DNA from: Agrobacterium tumefaciens
Lineage (GTDB): Bacteria; Pseudomonadota; Alphaproteobacteria; Rhizobiales; Rhizobiaceae
Reading direction: 5' to 3'
Assembly (NCBI RefSeq): GCF_013337285.1
Contig: NZ_SUPW01000004.1
Coordinates: 1-64,000, forward strand
DNA length: 64,000 nucleotides
A program made the translations under genes and the position numbers. Positions 39,086 to 47,534 of the stretch are shown here, in pieces. The number at the start of each line of letters is the position of its first letter. The first letter of the stretch is position 1. The notes beneath the pieces were generated by a model. That model had not been told where the DNA came from and did not search any database. It was given only the letters and a program-made list of their open reading frames with translations.

Positions 39086-40047
39086 TGATGTCAATGACAA
39101 TTTTTGAAACCAACGCTCCCCATCCCGAAGCAAGCCTGCTGACAGCCTTTTCAAAAAATGCCCTCGACCGTTTCGCCGAAAAGCGGACGGAAGAGTGCGT
39201 TGCCGATGCGCTGAAAATCGACGGCACCCATATTTTTGCCTTCTCGGGTAACCGGCTTGTGCTGAAGCACGATGATCAGGTCATCGATCCCCTGTTCTCC
39301 GCCTATGAGTTGGCCGAATTGCAGCCGGATTTCGACAATGCCGTGTTGCTCGGATACCGTGAAACCGGCGAACCGAGAATCGCCGTGCCGGTTGCCGTCG
39401 CCGAAGACCATCTGGCGAGCCATTACAAGCTCGCCGACGCCCGCACGCTTTACCGCGATCATCTGCTCGATGAGGAGTTACTCAGCGAGGTTGCCCAGGC
39501 TGTCAGCCTGACGCACTGGAATGCCGACAACCGGTTTTGCGGAAAATGCGGCGGGAGCATGGAGCTGCGGATCGGCGGTTACAAGCGGATCTGCGCTGCC
39601 TGCAATCACACTATTTTTCCGCGAACCGATCCTGTCGTCATCATGATGACGATCGATATCGAGCGTGATCTTTGCCTGCTTGGTCGTGGCGCCCATTTTG
39701 CGCCGGGCATGTATTCCTGCCTTGCCGGCTTCGTTGAGCCGGGTGAAACCATCGAGCAGGCCGTCCGCCGCGAAACGCATGAGGAATCCGGTGTCGACAT
39801 CGGCCGCGTGCGTTATCACGCCTCTCAGCCGTGGCCGATGCCGCACACGCTGATGATCGGCTGTTACGCTGAAGCGCTCTCTTTCGATATCGCCCGTGAC
39901 GAGATCGAACTGGAGGATTGCCGGTGGTTTACGCGCACTGAGGTGGCCACGATGCTGGAGACAGCGACGGGCGACGGCTTTTCCGCCCCTCCGGGCGGCG
40001 CCATCGCGCACCGGCTGATGCGCGACTGGGTGGAATGGACGAAATGA
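39085..40047 (+). CDS. nudC: NAD(+) diphosphatase / NADH pyrophosphatase NudC
   Basis: NudC hydrolyses NAD(H) and, in E. coli, removes NAD caps from RNA. The 320-residue protein has the zinc ribbon CGKCGGSMELRIGGYKRICAAC (about residues 152-173). The Nudix box is GFVEPGETIEQAVRRETHEESGVDIG (about 214-239). The NudC-specific SQPWPMP motif that reads the nicotinamide side follows. The start overlaps the HIT gene stop; further ATGs lie two and four codons downstream. Confidence 0.92.
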   Translation: MMSMTIFETNAPHPEASLLTAFSKNALDRFAEKRTEECVADALKIDGTHIFAFSGNRLVLKHDDQVIDPLFSAYELAELQPDFDNAVLLGYRETGEPRIAVPVAVAEDHLASHYKLADARTLYRDHLLDEELLSEVAQAVSLTHWNADNRFCGKCGGSMELRIGGYKRICAACNHTIFPRTDPVVIMMTIDIERDLCLLGRGAHFAPGMYSCLAGFVEPGETIEQAVRRETHEESGVDIGRVRYHASQPWPMPHTLMIGCYAEALSFDIARDEIELEDCRWFTRTEVATMLETATGDGFSAPPGGAIAHRLMRDWVEWTK

Positions 40048-40064
40048 AACGCGTTGCGGCAGGC

Positions 40065-40940
40065 TCAGCTCTGGTTGAGCTTGCCGCGCATTGCATGGCC
40101 CTTGTAGACGCCGAGAATGCGGACTTTTTCTGAGAAGAAGCGCAACTCGTCGAGCGCATGCCGTACCGGCTCGTCATCCGGATGGCCTTCGATATCGGCG
40201 TAAAACTGCGTCGCCACGAATTTTCCGCCCAGCTGGTAGCTTTCCAGCTTCGTCATGTTGATGCCGTTGGTGGCAAAGCCGCCCATGGCTTTAAAGAGGG
40301 CTGCCGGAATATTGCGCACGTTGAATACGAAGGTCGTGACGACGACTTCGTCGGGAGATTCGTCGACAGGCTGGCGCTTGGTCCAGTTTTCATCGCGCGA
40401 CAGCACGACGAAACGCGTGACGTTATTTTCCGAATCCTCGACATTTTCGGCGAGAATATCGAGACCATAGAGATCGGCCGCAAGGCGCGGTGCCAATGCC
40501 GCCATGCTGCGGTCGCCCTTTTCCGAAACCTGCTTGGCAGCGCCTGCGGTATCGCCGGCGATAACCGGTTTCCAGCCGTTGGAGCGGATGATCTTGCGGC
40601 ACTGGCCAAGCGCATGAATGTGGCTATGGACGGTGCGGATCTCGTCTTTTTTCACACCCGGCATCACCATCAGCTGGAAGCGGATCGGCATGAAATATTC
40701 ACCGATGATATGCAGGCGCGATTCCGGCAGCAGATGGTGAATATCGGCGACGCGGCCGGCCAGCGTGTTCTCGATCGGGATCATGCCGAGATCGGCTTCA
40801 CCATTTTCAATGGCGTTGAACGCATCCTCAAAAGTGGGGCATGGCAGAGGCTCCATATCCGGGAACATGTCGCGGCAGGCCATGTCGGAATTCGCGCCGA
40901 ATTCGCCCTGAAAGGCAATGCGATTTGTGCTCAAGGTCAT
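40065..40940 (-). CDS. pheA: prephenate dehydratase
   Basis: PheA converts prephenate to phenylpyruvate in phenylalanine synthesis. It is monofunctional (291 residues, no chorismate mutase). The N-terminal signature is IAFQGEFGANSDMACRDMFP. The dehydratase core has DLGMIPIENTLAGRV. The C-terminal ACT domain (about residues 200-285) includes VRNIPAALFKAMGGFATNGINMTKLESYQ and probably mediates Phe feedback. It follows kdsB on the minus strand with a short gap. Confidence 0.94.
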   Translation of the reverse strand: MTLSTNRIAFQGEFGANSDMACRDMFPDMEPLPCPTFEDAFNAIENGEADLGMIPIENTLAGRVADIHHLLPESRLHIIGEYFMPIRFQLMVMPGVKKDEIRTVHSHIHALGQCRKIIRSNGWKPVIAGDTAGAAKQVSEKGDRSMAALAPRLAADLYGLDILAENVEDSENNVTRFVVLSRDENWTKRQPVDESPDEVVVTTFVFNVRNIPAALFKAMGGFATNGINMTKLESYQLGGKFVATQFYADIEGHPDDEPVRHALDELRFFSEKVRILGVYKGHAMRGKLNQS

Positions 40941-40951
40941 GAAATTTTCCG

Positions 40952-41707
40952 TTAAAAGGTTCTGCTTGCAAGAATGGTGCGGGCTTTTTCGAGATCATGC
41001 GGTGTGTCGACGCCGAGCGGCACGGAGCGAACGATTTCCGCATCGATGCGCATGCCGGCTTCCAGCGCGCGCAACTGTTCCAGCCGTTCGCGTTTCTCCA
41101 GCGGCGAGGGCGGAAGGCTCACGAATGTCTCAAGTGCGGCGCGGCGATAGGTGTAAAGCCCGATATGGTGATAAAGCGGGCCGTCACCAGAAGGTGCGGT
41201 CGCACGCGTAAAATAAAGGGCGCGCAGCCGAGTTTCGGAGAGCGGGCTGCCCACGACTTTCACGACGTTCGGATTGATTTTTTCGTCTTCGTCAGTGATT
41301 TCCACCGTTAGAGTGGCGATGTCGACGGCGGGGTTCTCGAGCGGGCGCAGAGAGGCGCGGATCGTCTCCGCCTCGATGGTCGGGAGATCACCCTGCACAT
41401 TGATGACGTATTCGGCGTTGCCGTAAGGATCGGCCTTTTGCAGCGCTTCGAAAATGCGGTCCGAGCCGGACTGGTGGTCGTCCCGCGTCATCATCACGTC
41501 GAAACCGGCGGTTTGAACAGCCGAAAAAACCTGTTCGTCATCCACCGCAACGACGATTCGTTCCGCACCTGCTTCTCGTGCACGCAACGCCACCTGAACG
41601 ATCATCGGCTTGCCGCCAATATCCGCAAGCGGCTTGCCCGGCAGGCGTGTGGATGCCATCCGTGCCGGTATGAGGACGACAGCTTTCTCGAAATCCCGAT
41701 TCTTCAT
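40952..41707 (-). CDS. kdsB: 3-deoxy-manno-octulosonate cytidylyltransferase
   Basis: KdsB activates Kdo to CMP-Kdo for lipopolysaccharide inner-core synthesis. It has 251 residues. The nucleotide loop is [26 protein letters not shown], with [17 protein letters not shown] and [12 protein letters not shown] as the family motifs. It lies 11 bases upstream of pheA and divergent from the cytochrome gene, so kdsB and pheA share an operon. Confidence 0.95.
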   Translation of the reverse strand: MKNRDFEKAVVLIPARMASTRLPGKPLADIGGKPMIVQVALRAREAGAERIVVAVDDEQVFSAVQTAGFDVMMTRDDHQSGSDRIFEALQKADPYGNAEYVINVQGDLPTIEAETIRASLRPLENPAVDIATLTVEITDEDEKINPNVVKVVGSPLSETRLRALYFTRATAPSGDGPLYHHIGLYTYRRAALETFVSLPPSPLEKRERLEQLRALEAGMRIDAEIVRSVPLGVDTPHDLEKARTILASRTF

Positions 41708-41857
41708 CCGACACCCTTCAAATCCCCTCCGAAAAGTGTCAAAACGTCACGGAGTGGGGACCATTATTCAAGTTGCGCAGGCTGTGCAAAAGCCATAGCT
41801 TTCGAGTAATTTCAAGATGCCCGGTTATATGGAGCGGATGCGAGGGAGCGCATATAG

Positions 41858-42433
41858 ATGAATTCTTATGTAAATATGGGCGTTGGGGCGTTGCTGGGTA
41901 CGGTTTTTGTCCTGATGTCGGTGTCAATTGCGTCTGAGGGCATTTTTCATGCGCCCACGCCCGAGAAGGAAGGTTATGCTATTGCTGCTGCAGAAAGCGG
42001 CGGTGAAGCAGCCGGCGGAGAAGCCGCTGCCGCAGCGACACCAATCGCGCAATTGCTTGCGAGCGCCGACGCTGCCAAGGGCGAAACGGTCTTCAAGAAG
42101 TGTACGAGCTGTCATACCGGAGAGAGTGGTGGTGCAAACAAGGTCGGCCCCAATCTCTTCGATATCGTCAACCGGCCGATCGCCAGCCATGCAGGTTTCA
42201 GCTATTCCGCGGGCATGAAGGATTTCTCCAAGGGCGGTTCCGTGAATTGGGATTACGATCATCTCAGCTTCTTCCTCGAATCTCCCAAGAAACACGTTCC
42301 CGGAACGGCCATGGGCTTTGCGGGTGTGAAGAAAGAAACGGAAAGAGCCGATCTGATCGCTTATCTGCGCACGCTGTCGGCGAACCCTGCGCCGCTGCCG
42401 GATCCGGCAGCTGCTCCCGCGCCGACGAACTGA
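41858..42433 (+). CDS. cycM: membrane-anchored cytochrome c (CycM type)
   Basis: This is a class I c-type cytochrome of 191 residues. An uncleaved N-terminal anchor is likely ([20 protein letters not shown]). An Ala/Gly/Glu-rich linker follows, then the haem site CTSCH (about residues 84-88), [23 protein letters not shown], and the axial methionine region [23 protein letters not shown]. CycM homologues carry electrons to cytochrome aa3 oxidase in rhizobia. The tail is Pro/Ala-rich. A bidirectional-looking terminator follows. Confidence 0.88.
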   Translation: MNSYVNMGVGALLGTVFVLMSVSIASEGIFHAPTPEKEGYAIAAAESGGEAAGGEAAAAATPIAQLLASADAAKGETVFKKCTSCHTGESGGANKVGPNLFDIVNRPIASHAGFSYSAGMKDFSKGGSVNWDYDHLSFFLESPKKHVPGTAMGFAGVKKETERADLIAYLRTLSANPAPLPDPAAAPAPTN

Positions 42434-42452
42434 AGAAAAAATCTGATTCATG

Positions 42453-42482
42453 AAAAAGCCCGGCAGTGATGCCGGGCTTTTT
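42453..42482. terminator. bidirectional terminator between cycM and the sugar transferase gene
   Basis: AAAAAGCCCGGCA-GTGA-TGCCGGGCTTTTT is a perfect 13-bp stem with A-run and T-run on either side. It lies between two convergent genes and should work on both strands. Confidence 0.9.
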
Positions 42483-42511
42483 CATTCTACGGCATGTCCG
42501 CTCTTAAAAGA

Positions 42512-43240
42512 TCAGAAGCCCTTGCCGCCGCGCAATTCGGAAATCACGGTTCCGACCATGATCCTGATATCCAGCCAGACCGAGAAATTGTCGACGTAAT
42601 AAAGATCGGAGACAATCCGCGCCCGCGCCTTGTCACTACGATCCGTCGGGCCGCGCAGCCCTCGCATCTGTGCAAGGCCGGTAATACCCGGCCGCATCTG
42701 GTGCCGCATATGATAATGAGGAACCAGCTCTTCGTAAGGGCGGCCGGCCGCCAGCATGCCGATGGCATGGCAGCGCGGGCCGACAAGCGACATGTCGCCC
42801 TTCAGTACATTGATAAGCTGTGGCAATTCATCGATGTTCGTGCGGCGCAGAACTGCGCCGATACGGGTTATGCGCGGGTCGTTCTTCACTGTTTGCGCCA
42901 CGCCGGTGGCGTCGCCCAGTTCGGTCTGCATGGAGCGAAATTTATAGACGCGGATTTTACGCCCGTTCATGCCCCAGCGGACCTGCGAGAACAGGACTGG
43001 CCCCTTGCTATCGAATTTGACCAGCGCCGCAACCGTCAGCAATACGGGAGCGAGCGCGACAAGGGCGATGGACGCCCCTGCAATGTCGATTGTTCTTTTG
43101 AGCGCGAACTGGCCGCGCTGCAGCGTTGATGGGCTTTTTTCCGAAATGGAAGTTTGCATTTCCGCCGGTTCGAAACTGGCGGTCGCAGGATAGGGAGCAC
43201 CGTAAAAAACGGCATGCGATGAGCCTTTAGTACCCAGCAT
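42512..43240 (-). CDS. polyprenyl-phosphate sugar transferase (ExoY/WbaP family)
   Basis: This is an initiating glycosyltransferase that transfers a sugar-1-phosphate from a nucleotide sugar to undecaprenyl phosphate, starting an exopolysaccharide or surface polysaccharide. The ATG at 43240 gives 242 residues. One hydrophobic segment (TIDIAGASIALVALAPVLLTVAALV, about residues 50-75) precedes the catalytic domain, with VRWGMNGRKIRVYKFRSM, RRTNIDELPQLINVLKGDMSLVGPR and RPGITGLAQMRG. It stands alone with no polysaccharide cluster nearby. I recall, unchecked, that an Agrobacterium enzyme at this position can partly replace UppE in unipolar adhesin synthesis. Confidence 0.88.
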   Translation of the reverse strand: MLGTKGSSHAVFYGAPYPATASFEPAEMQTSISEKSPSTLQRGQFALKRTIDIAGASIALVALAPVLLTVAALVKFDSKGPVLFSQVRWGMNGRKIRVYKFRSMQTELGDATGVAQTVKNDPRITRIGAVLRRTNIDELPQLINVLKGDMSLVGPRCHAIGMLAAGRPYEELVPHYHMRHQMRPGITGLAQMRGLRGPTDRSDKARARIVSDLYYVDNFSVWLDIRIMVGTVISELRGGKGF

Positions 43241-43530
43241 AATATGGAACCCTGAAAAGTTATTATGAAACAAGAAAATTAATTTATATGATCGATTAAT
43301 AATTCATTTACCGTAAAAGTCATCTGAAATTTAGCTATCACTGCGCAAATAGCAATCTACGGTTAATGCAGATGCACGCATATGTTGCGGAGCCAACGCC
43401 ACGTCGGCTGCCGGCTGTGGTCGCAGATGATTAAGCTGCTGGAAAACGGATGGCGTCGTGGAGAAGATAGCAGGATCGACGCGCTTTACCGTTCGCCACC
43501 TAACTGGTCGGACGGCTACCAAAAAGGCGA

Positions 43531-45834
43531 TTAATTACCCATCAGAATATCAAGCAGGGTCGTCTGTTTTGGCCTGGAATTCGGAGACGCCTCACCACCG
43601 ATATCGGCAGGCGGAACGGGCCCATTGCCGGCCGCATAGCCGGGTTCGATGTCGCGGGACGGGATATTTGCGGGCGGCATAGCGACACCCGGCTGAGCAG
43701 GGTTCGGTGAAACCGGCGCTTCGGGATAGGCTCGGGTGTTCGTTGCGCCGCCGCCGAGCGCATTGGATATGATGTCGCCGATGGAGGAAGGTGCGTTTTC
43801 GGGCGCCGGTTGCTGCATTTCCCCAAGCGGCGGCACGGCACCCGCGCCAAGGCCGAAGAGCGGCGAAGGCGAAAGCCCGGAATGGGCGGCGGTCATGAAA
43901 TCTTTCCAGGCCCTTGCCGGAAGCCCGCCGCCGGTCACCTTTTTCATCGAGGTGCCGTCGTCATTGCCGAACCAGACGCCTGTGGTGAGATTGCTTGTAT
44001 AGCCGACAAAAAGTGCGTCGCGGAAGGATTGGGTGGTGCCGGATTTTCCCGCCGCCTGCCAGCCTTGCAGGCGTGCGGCCTTGCCCGTGCCTTCGGTGAT
44101 GACGCGCGACAGCATGCCGTTCATCGTCGCGGCGATTTCCTCACTCAGCACACGTGGCGGATTGTCGTATTTGTTTTCGTAAAGCACCTTCCCGTCGGCG
44201 TCTGTAATACGCTTGACGATATGCGGCGTCGCCTTGTAGCCGCCATTCATGAAGGGTGCGTAGGAAGCGGTCAGCTCCATCAGCGACACTTCCGAGGTGC
44301 CGAGAGCGATGGAGGCGTTGTTCTGCAACTCCGATTCGATGCCCATGCGATGCGCCACCTGCGTCACACGGTCGGGGCCAACTTCCATAACCAGTTGCGC
44401 GGCGATCGTGTTCAGAGAGTTGGCAAGCGCGGTGGCAAGCGTGACTTCGCCGCGATATTTCTTCTCGTAGTTTTCCGGGGTCCAGTTTCCGATGCGGACC
44501 GGCCCGTCATTGCGAATGGTGTAGGGGGTAAGCCCCGATTCAAGCGCGGCCACGTATACGAAGGGCTTGAATGCCGAGCCGGGTTGACGTTTCGCCTTGG
44601 CGGCGCGGTTGAACTGGCTTTCGGCATAATCCGCCCCGCCCACCACGGCCCGGATCGCGCCCGTGCCATCGATGGAAACCAGCGCCGCCTGCGAAGCGCC
44701 CTGCTTCTTGCCGTCACCCTGTAACACATGGGTAAGCGCCTTTTCGGCGTCACGCTCGAGATTGGGGTCGATGGTCGTATCGACAACGATATCCTGCTTG
44801 ACATCGCCAACCAGGCTGCGCACTTCCTCCAGAACCATATCGGCAGCGTAATGTTCGGCGCCGGACCAGAAACGTTTGGCTTTGGTCGGCGGCTGCGACA
44901 TGGCCGTCTTGATTTCATCGTCGGTGATGAAGCCGACATCGCGCATGGATTGCAGCACCACCTGCGCCCGCTCTTCCGCCGCCTGCGGATCCCGTGCCGG
45001 TGAAAGGCGCGAGGGCGCTTTAAGAAGCCCGGCAAGCATCGCCGCTTCGCCCAGATTGACGTCGCGCGCGGATTTGTTGAAGTAACGCCGGGAAGCCGCC
45101 TCGACGCCATAGGCGTTGGACCCGAAATAGACGCGATTGAGATACATCGCGAGAATCTGGTCCTTGGTGAATTCATGTTCCAGCCAGAAGGACAAAAGCA
45201 CTTCCTGAACCTTGCGCTCCAGCGTCCGGTCGGGAGAGAGGAACAGGTTTTTCGCCAGCTGCTGCGTCAGCGTCGAGCCGCCCTGCACGGTTCGCCCCGT
45301 CAGCACATTCGTCACGATCGCACGGCCGAGACCGAGCGGATCGATGCCGAAATGCGAATAAAACCGCCGGTCCTCGATCGCCATGACGGCCTGCGGAATA
45401 TAAGGCGACATGTCTTCCAGCGCGAGCGCCTCGCCGCCTGTCGTGCCGCGATTGGCAAGCACGCTGCCATTGACCGAAACGATCTTCACATTCGGCGGGC
45501 GTTCGGGAATGGACCAGCTGCTGGCGCTGGGCATGCGTGCGCCATAATAGAGGACAAGGCCGGCAACGCCGATACCGCCCCAGATCCCGAGTACGACGCA
45601 CCAGTAAACCAACGAACGGACAATGCCCGTCGCGCCGCGGCCGGAGGAATTGCGGATGCGCTTTTCTTTTTTCTGCGATTTGGCGCGACCGGTGGTGGCC
45701 TTCGGTTTTCTGGCGGGCTGCTTTGCGGTCCCGCTGATGCGCTCGCTGGCGTCGAGGCGCAGATCATCACCGGACTCGTGGAAATCCCCGAAGGAAGGTT
45801 CTACCCGATCGCGTGATTTGCCCTTGCCTGCCAT
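43531..45834 (-). CDS. bifunctional penicillin-binding protein 1 (transglycosylase/transpeptidase)
   Basis: This class A PBP polymerises and cross-links peptidoglycan. The 767-residue protein has a basic cytoplasmic head (about 70 residues) and one membrane anchor (VYWCVVLGIWGGIGVAGLVL). The GT51 domain has AIEDRRFYSHFGIDP (catalytic Glu), GGSTLTQQLAKNLFL and EHEFTKDQILAMYLNRVYFG. The transpeptidase domain has SAFK in RQPGSAFKPF, SLN in LANSLNTIA and KSGT. The C-terminus is a Pro/Gly/Asn-rich tail. A 290-base AT-rich gap separates it from the sugar transferase downstream on the same strand. Confidence 0.92.
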   Translation of the reverse strand: MAGKGKSRDRVEPSFGDFHESGDDLRLDASERISGTAKQPARKPKATTGRAKSQKKEKRIRNSSGRGATGIVRSLVYWCVVLGIWGGIGVAGLVLYYGARMPSASSWSIPERPPNVKIVSVNGSVLANRGTTGGEALALEDMSPYIPQAVMAIEDRRFYSHFGIDPLGLGRAIVTNVLTGRTVQGGSTLTQQLAKNLFLSPDRTLERKVQEVLLSFWLEHEFTKDQILAMYLNRVYFGSNAYGVEAASRRYFNKSARDVNLGEAAMLAGLLKAPSRLSPARDPQAAEERAQVVLQSMRDVGFITDDEIKTAMSQPPTKAKRFWSGAEHYAADMVLEEVRSLVGDVKQDIVVDTTIDPNLERDAEKALTHVLQGDGKKQGASQAALVSIDGTGAIRAVVGGADYAESQFNRAAKAKRQPGSAFKPFVYVAALESGLTPYTIRNDGPVRIGNWTPENYEKKYRGEVTLATALANSLNTIAAQLVMEVGPDRVTQVAHRMGIESELQNNASIALGTSEVSLMELTASYAPFMNGGYKATPHIVKRITDADGKVLYENKYDNPPRVLSEEIAATMNGMLSRVITEGTGKAARLQGWQAAGKSGTTQSFRDALFVGYTSNLTTGVWFGNDDGTSMKKVTGGGLPARAWKDFMTAAHSGLSPSPLFGLGAGAVPPLGEMQQPAPENAPSSIGDIISNALGGGATNTRAYPEAPVSPNPAQPGVAMPPANIPSRDIEPGYAAGNGPVPPADIGGEASPNSRPKQTTLLDILMGN

Positions 45835-45979
45835 TCAGCCGAAATTGCTCCTTAATTCACGACGCCGCGCACCCATATGACTTTCAGGCTTCTATGCCGG
45901 CGCGATCCTTAATCCAGGATGAAGAGTTTAAATGCGGCAATTTAAGGCGGGGTTAAGTTCAGACGGGATCAAATCGCCG

Positions 45980-46438
45980 TCATTGGCAGACGTCGACCCA
46001 TTTCGCTCCCGTCAATTCAGCCATGGCATCGGGCGAAATCCGCACCGCCGCATTGGTGGCGCCGGCCGCCGGCACCACTTCATCATAATTTTTCAGCGAT
46101 ATGTCGCAAAATACCGGAAGAGGTGAGGGCAGCCCGAAAGGGCATACGCCGCCGACGGGATGGCTGGTCACCGTAACGACCTCTTCCGGCCCCAGCATGC
46201 GCGGCTTGGTGCCGAAATGATCGCGGAATTTCCGGTTGTCGAGCCGCTTCGTACCCGCGGCGACGACGAGAAGAATGGTGTCGCCAGCCTTCAGGCATAT
46301 AGTTTTGGCGATCTGGTCGGGGGCGACGCCATGTGCTTCGGCGGCCAGCGAGACGGTTGCCGAACTGGCTTCCGTTTCGATAACGGTCACTTCCGGCAAT
46401 TTCTCGGTGAAGAAGGCTCTCACGGATTCGATAGTCAT
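45980..46438 (-). CDS. YbaK/EbsC-family aminoacyl-tRNA deacylase
   Basis: This is a ProX/YbaK-like editing domain that hydrolyses mischarged tRNAs (such as Ala- or Cys-tRNAPro). It has 152 residues and stands alone, not fused to a synthetase. Motifs are AHGVAPDQIAKTICLKAGDTILLVVAAGTKRLD and TVTSHPVGGVCPFGLPSPLPVFCD, the latter being the catalytic GxxxPFG loop. It follows the PBP gene's strand but is separated by 145 bases of non-coding DNA. Confidence 0.87.
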   Translation of the reverse strand: MTIESVRAFFTEKLPEVTVIETEASSATVSLAAEAHGVAPDQIAKTICLKAGDTILLVVAAGTKRLDNRKFRDHFGTKPRMLGPEEVVTVTSHPVGGVCPFGLPSPLPVFCDISLKNYDEVVPAAGATNAAVRISPDAMAELTGAKWVDVCQ

Positions 46439-46539
46439 GCGTATTTATTAGGCGGTAACCGAGCGAGCTTCAAGACACCAGGAGATAGCTATGCATTTTA
46501 TGCAATGCTGCGCTGCGATGAAGTGTCTGTTTTTTGAGC

Positions 46540-46677
46540 TGATATCCTGTATGTTCAAACCATCGAAGCGACGCACTCCTCCTCCCAGCGTCGCCCGATT
46601 GGACTGACAATACTCCTCCTCCCAATTGTCAGTCAGTTTCAAGAACCCGGCGCACCTCCTCCCGCGCCGGGTTTTTG
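46540..46677 (+). ncRNA. alpha-r14-type small RNA with three anti-Shine-Dalgarno loops
   Basis: Three consecutive hairpins are seen. The first is GCGACGC/GCGTCGC (46568-46574, 46588-46594). The second is GACTGACAAT/ATTGTCAGTC (46602-46611, 46625-46634). The third is CCCGGCGC/GCGCCGGG (46646-46653, 46664-46671), followed by TTTTT. Loops 1 and 2 are the same 13 bases, ACTCCTCCTCCCA; loop 3 is ACCTCCTCCC. All expose CCTCCTCCC, which can pair with Shine-Dalgarno sites. This matches the rhizobial alpha-r14 family (which includes NfeR1). The 5' end is estimated. It lies between ybaK and a cold-shock gene. Confidence 0.85.
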
Positions 46678-46915
46678 CTGTTTCAGGCCCTGTTTTCAGC
46701 GGCTTCGGTTTGCTCGTGCTTCATAAAGATCACGCTGTTTTCAAAGAAACTTGACTTTTAGCCCTTGCCAACCTAGGTGTTCGCCCATCGATATTTGTTT
46801 GACGACCAGAGCTTCGGCGCCTTTTCGGGTGCACACGACGATCTTTCCTTCAAATTCGACCCAAGACCGCACTGCTTGCAGTGCAAATACAATTTGCCAA
46901 CGGAAGGAAATCGTT
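46678..46915 (+). promoter_or_regulatory. long leader and promoter region of the cold-shock gene
   Basis: The 240 bases between the sRNA terminator and the csp start contain no other gene. A CTTGAC hexamer at about 46749 could be a -35 box (spacer about 16-17 to TAGGTG), giving a long leader of about 130 bases. Long structured leaders are known in cspA-type mRNAs. A GGAAGGAAA Shine-Dalgarno lies just before the ATG. Confidence 0.4.
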
Positions 46916-47125
46916 ATGGCGACTGGTACAGTAAAGTGGTTCAACGCAACCAAGGGCTACGGCTTCATTCAGCCTGACGACGGTTCGCAGGACGTATTCG
47001 TGCACATCTCCGCTGTTGAGCGCGCTGGTCTGACCGCCCTCAACGACGGTCAGAAGCTCTCCTACGAGCTGATGCAGGATCGCCGCTCGGGCAAGATGTC
47101 CGCAAGCGATCTCGTCGTTTCCTGA
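46916..47125 (+). CDS. cold-shock protein (CspA family)
   Basis: This is a single-stranded nucleic-acid-binding cold-shock domain protein, an RNA chaperone. The ATG at 46916 ([20 protein letters not shown]) gives 69 residues, the family norm. RNP1 is KGYGFIQP and RNP2 is VFVHIS. Upstream in-frame codons are leader, not protein. The gene is followed by a clear terminator. Confidence 0.96.
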   Translation: MATGTVKWFNATKGYGFIQPDDGSQDVFVHISAVERAGLTALNDGQKLSYELMQDRRSGKMSASDLVVS

Positions 47126-47163
47126 TAAGCGCTCTGGCCCCCACGGGCCACTGACATGAATGG

Positions 47164-47189
47164 AAAGGCCGGATTCTTCCGGCCTTTTT
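47164..47189 (+). terminator. rho-independent terminator of the csp gene
   Basis: AAAGGCCGGA-TTCT-TCCGGCCTTTTT is a perfect stem followed by a T-run, 38 bases after the csp stop. Confidence 0.92.
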
Positions 47190-47534
47190 CTTTTGAAAGA
47201 TGGTCCTGAACGGGCCGACCTTGAATAGAACGGATCGCATACCAATATAGGGTTCAACAGTGTTTCGGATGAAAACTGTCAGGCGGGCATTTTAATAGTG
47301 CCGTTGTTGTCGTGTTAACCAAAGATTAACCGAAACAGCTGATCCTGATCGTGAAAGCAGCGTCGACATGATCGACGCGCTCTGAAGCATCAGACCGTTG
47401 AACGCTTTGACCACGGATGTACTGGCATTGACGAAAACGGATGGAAAGGTCGGGCTTGCCCCGGCCTTTTTGTTTTTGAGCACCAAACAAAAAGGGGGGA
47501 GGAGCCGGGTAGCCGACGCCTCCTCTTTTTTTGA
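47190..47534. other. intergenic region between the csp gene and the M20 peptidase gene
   Basis: This stretch has no protein gene. It contains the small-RNA candidate copy B (47360-47471). The AT-rich piece with TTAACCAAAGATTAACC (about 47313) probably holds its promoter. The last 60 bases include a T-rich run near 47527 in front of the convergent peptidase stop. Confidence 0.4.
47360..47471 (+). ncRNA. small RNA candidate, copy B
   Basis: The order is: hairpin GCGTCGA-CATGA-TCGACGC (47360-47378); ACCGTT (about 47394); core CCACGGATGTACTGGC (47411-47426); AACGGA (about 47436); and terminator AAAGGTCGGG-CTTGC-CCCGGCCTTT (47445-47469) plus a T-run. Parts and order match copy A (19052-19150), though the stems have different sequences. 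The core is identical over 16 bases. No shared reading frame is preserved. Promoter and 5' end are unknown. Confidence 0.5.
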
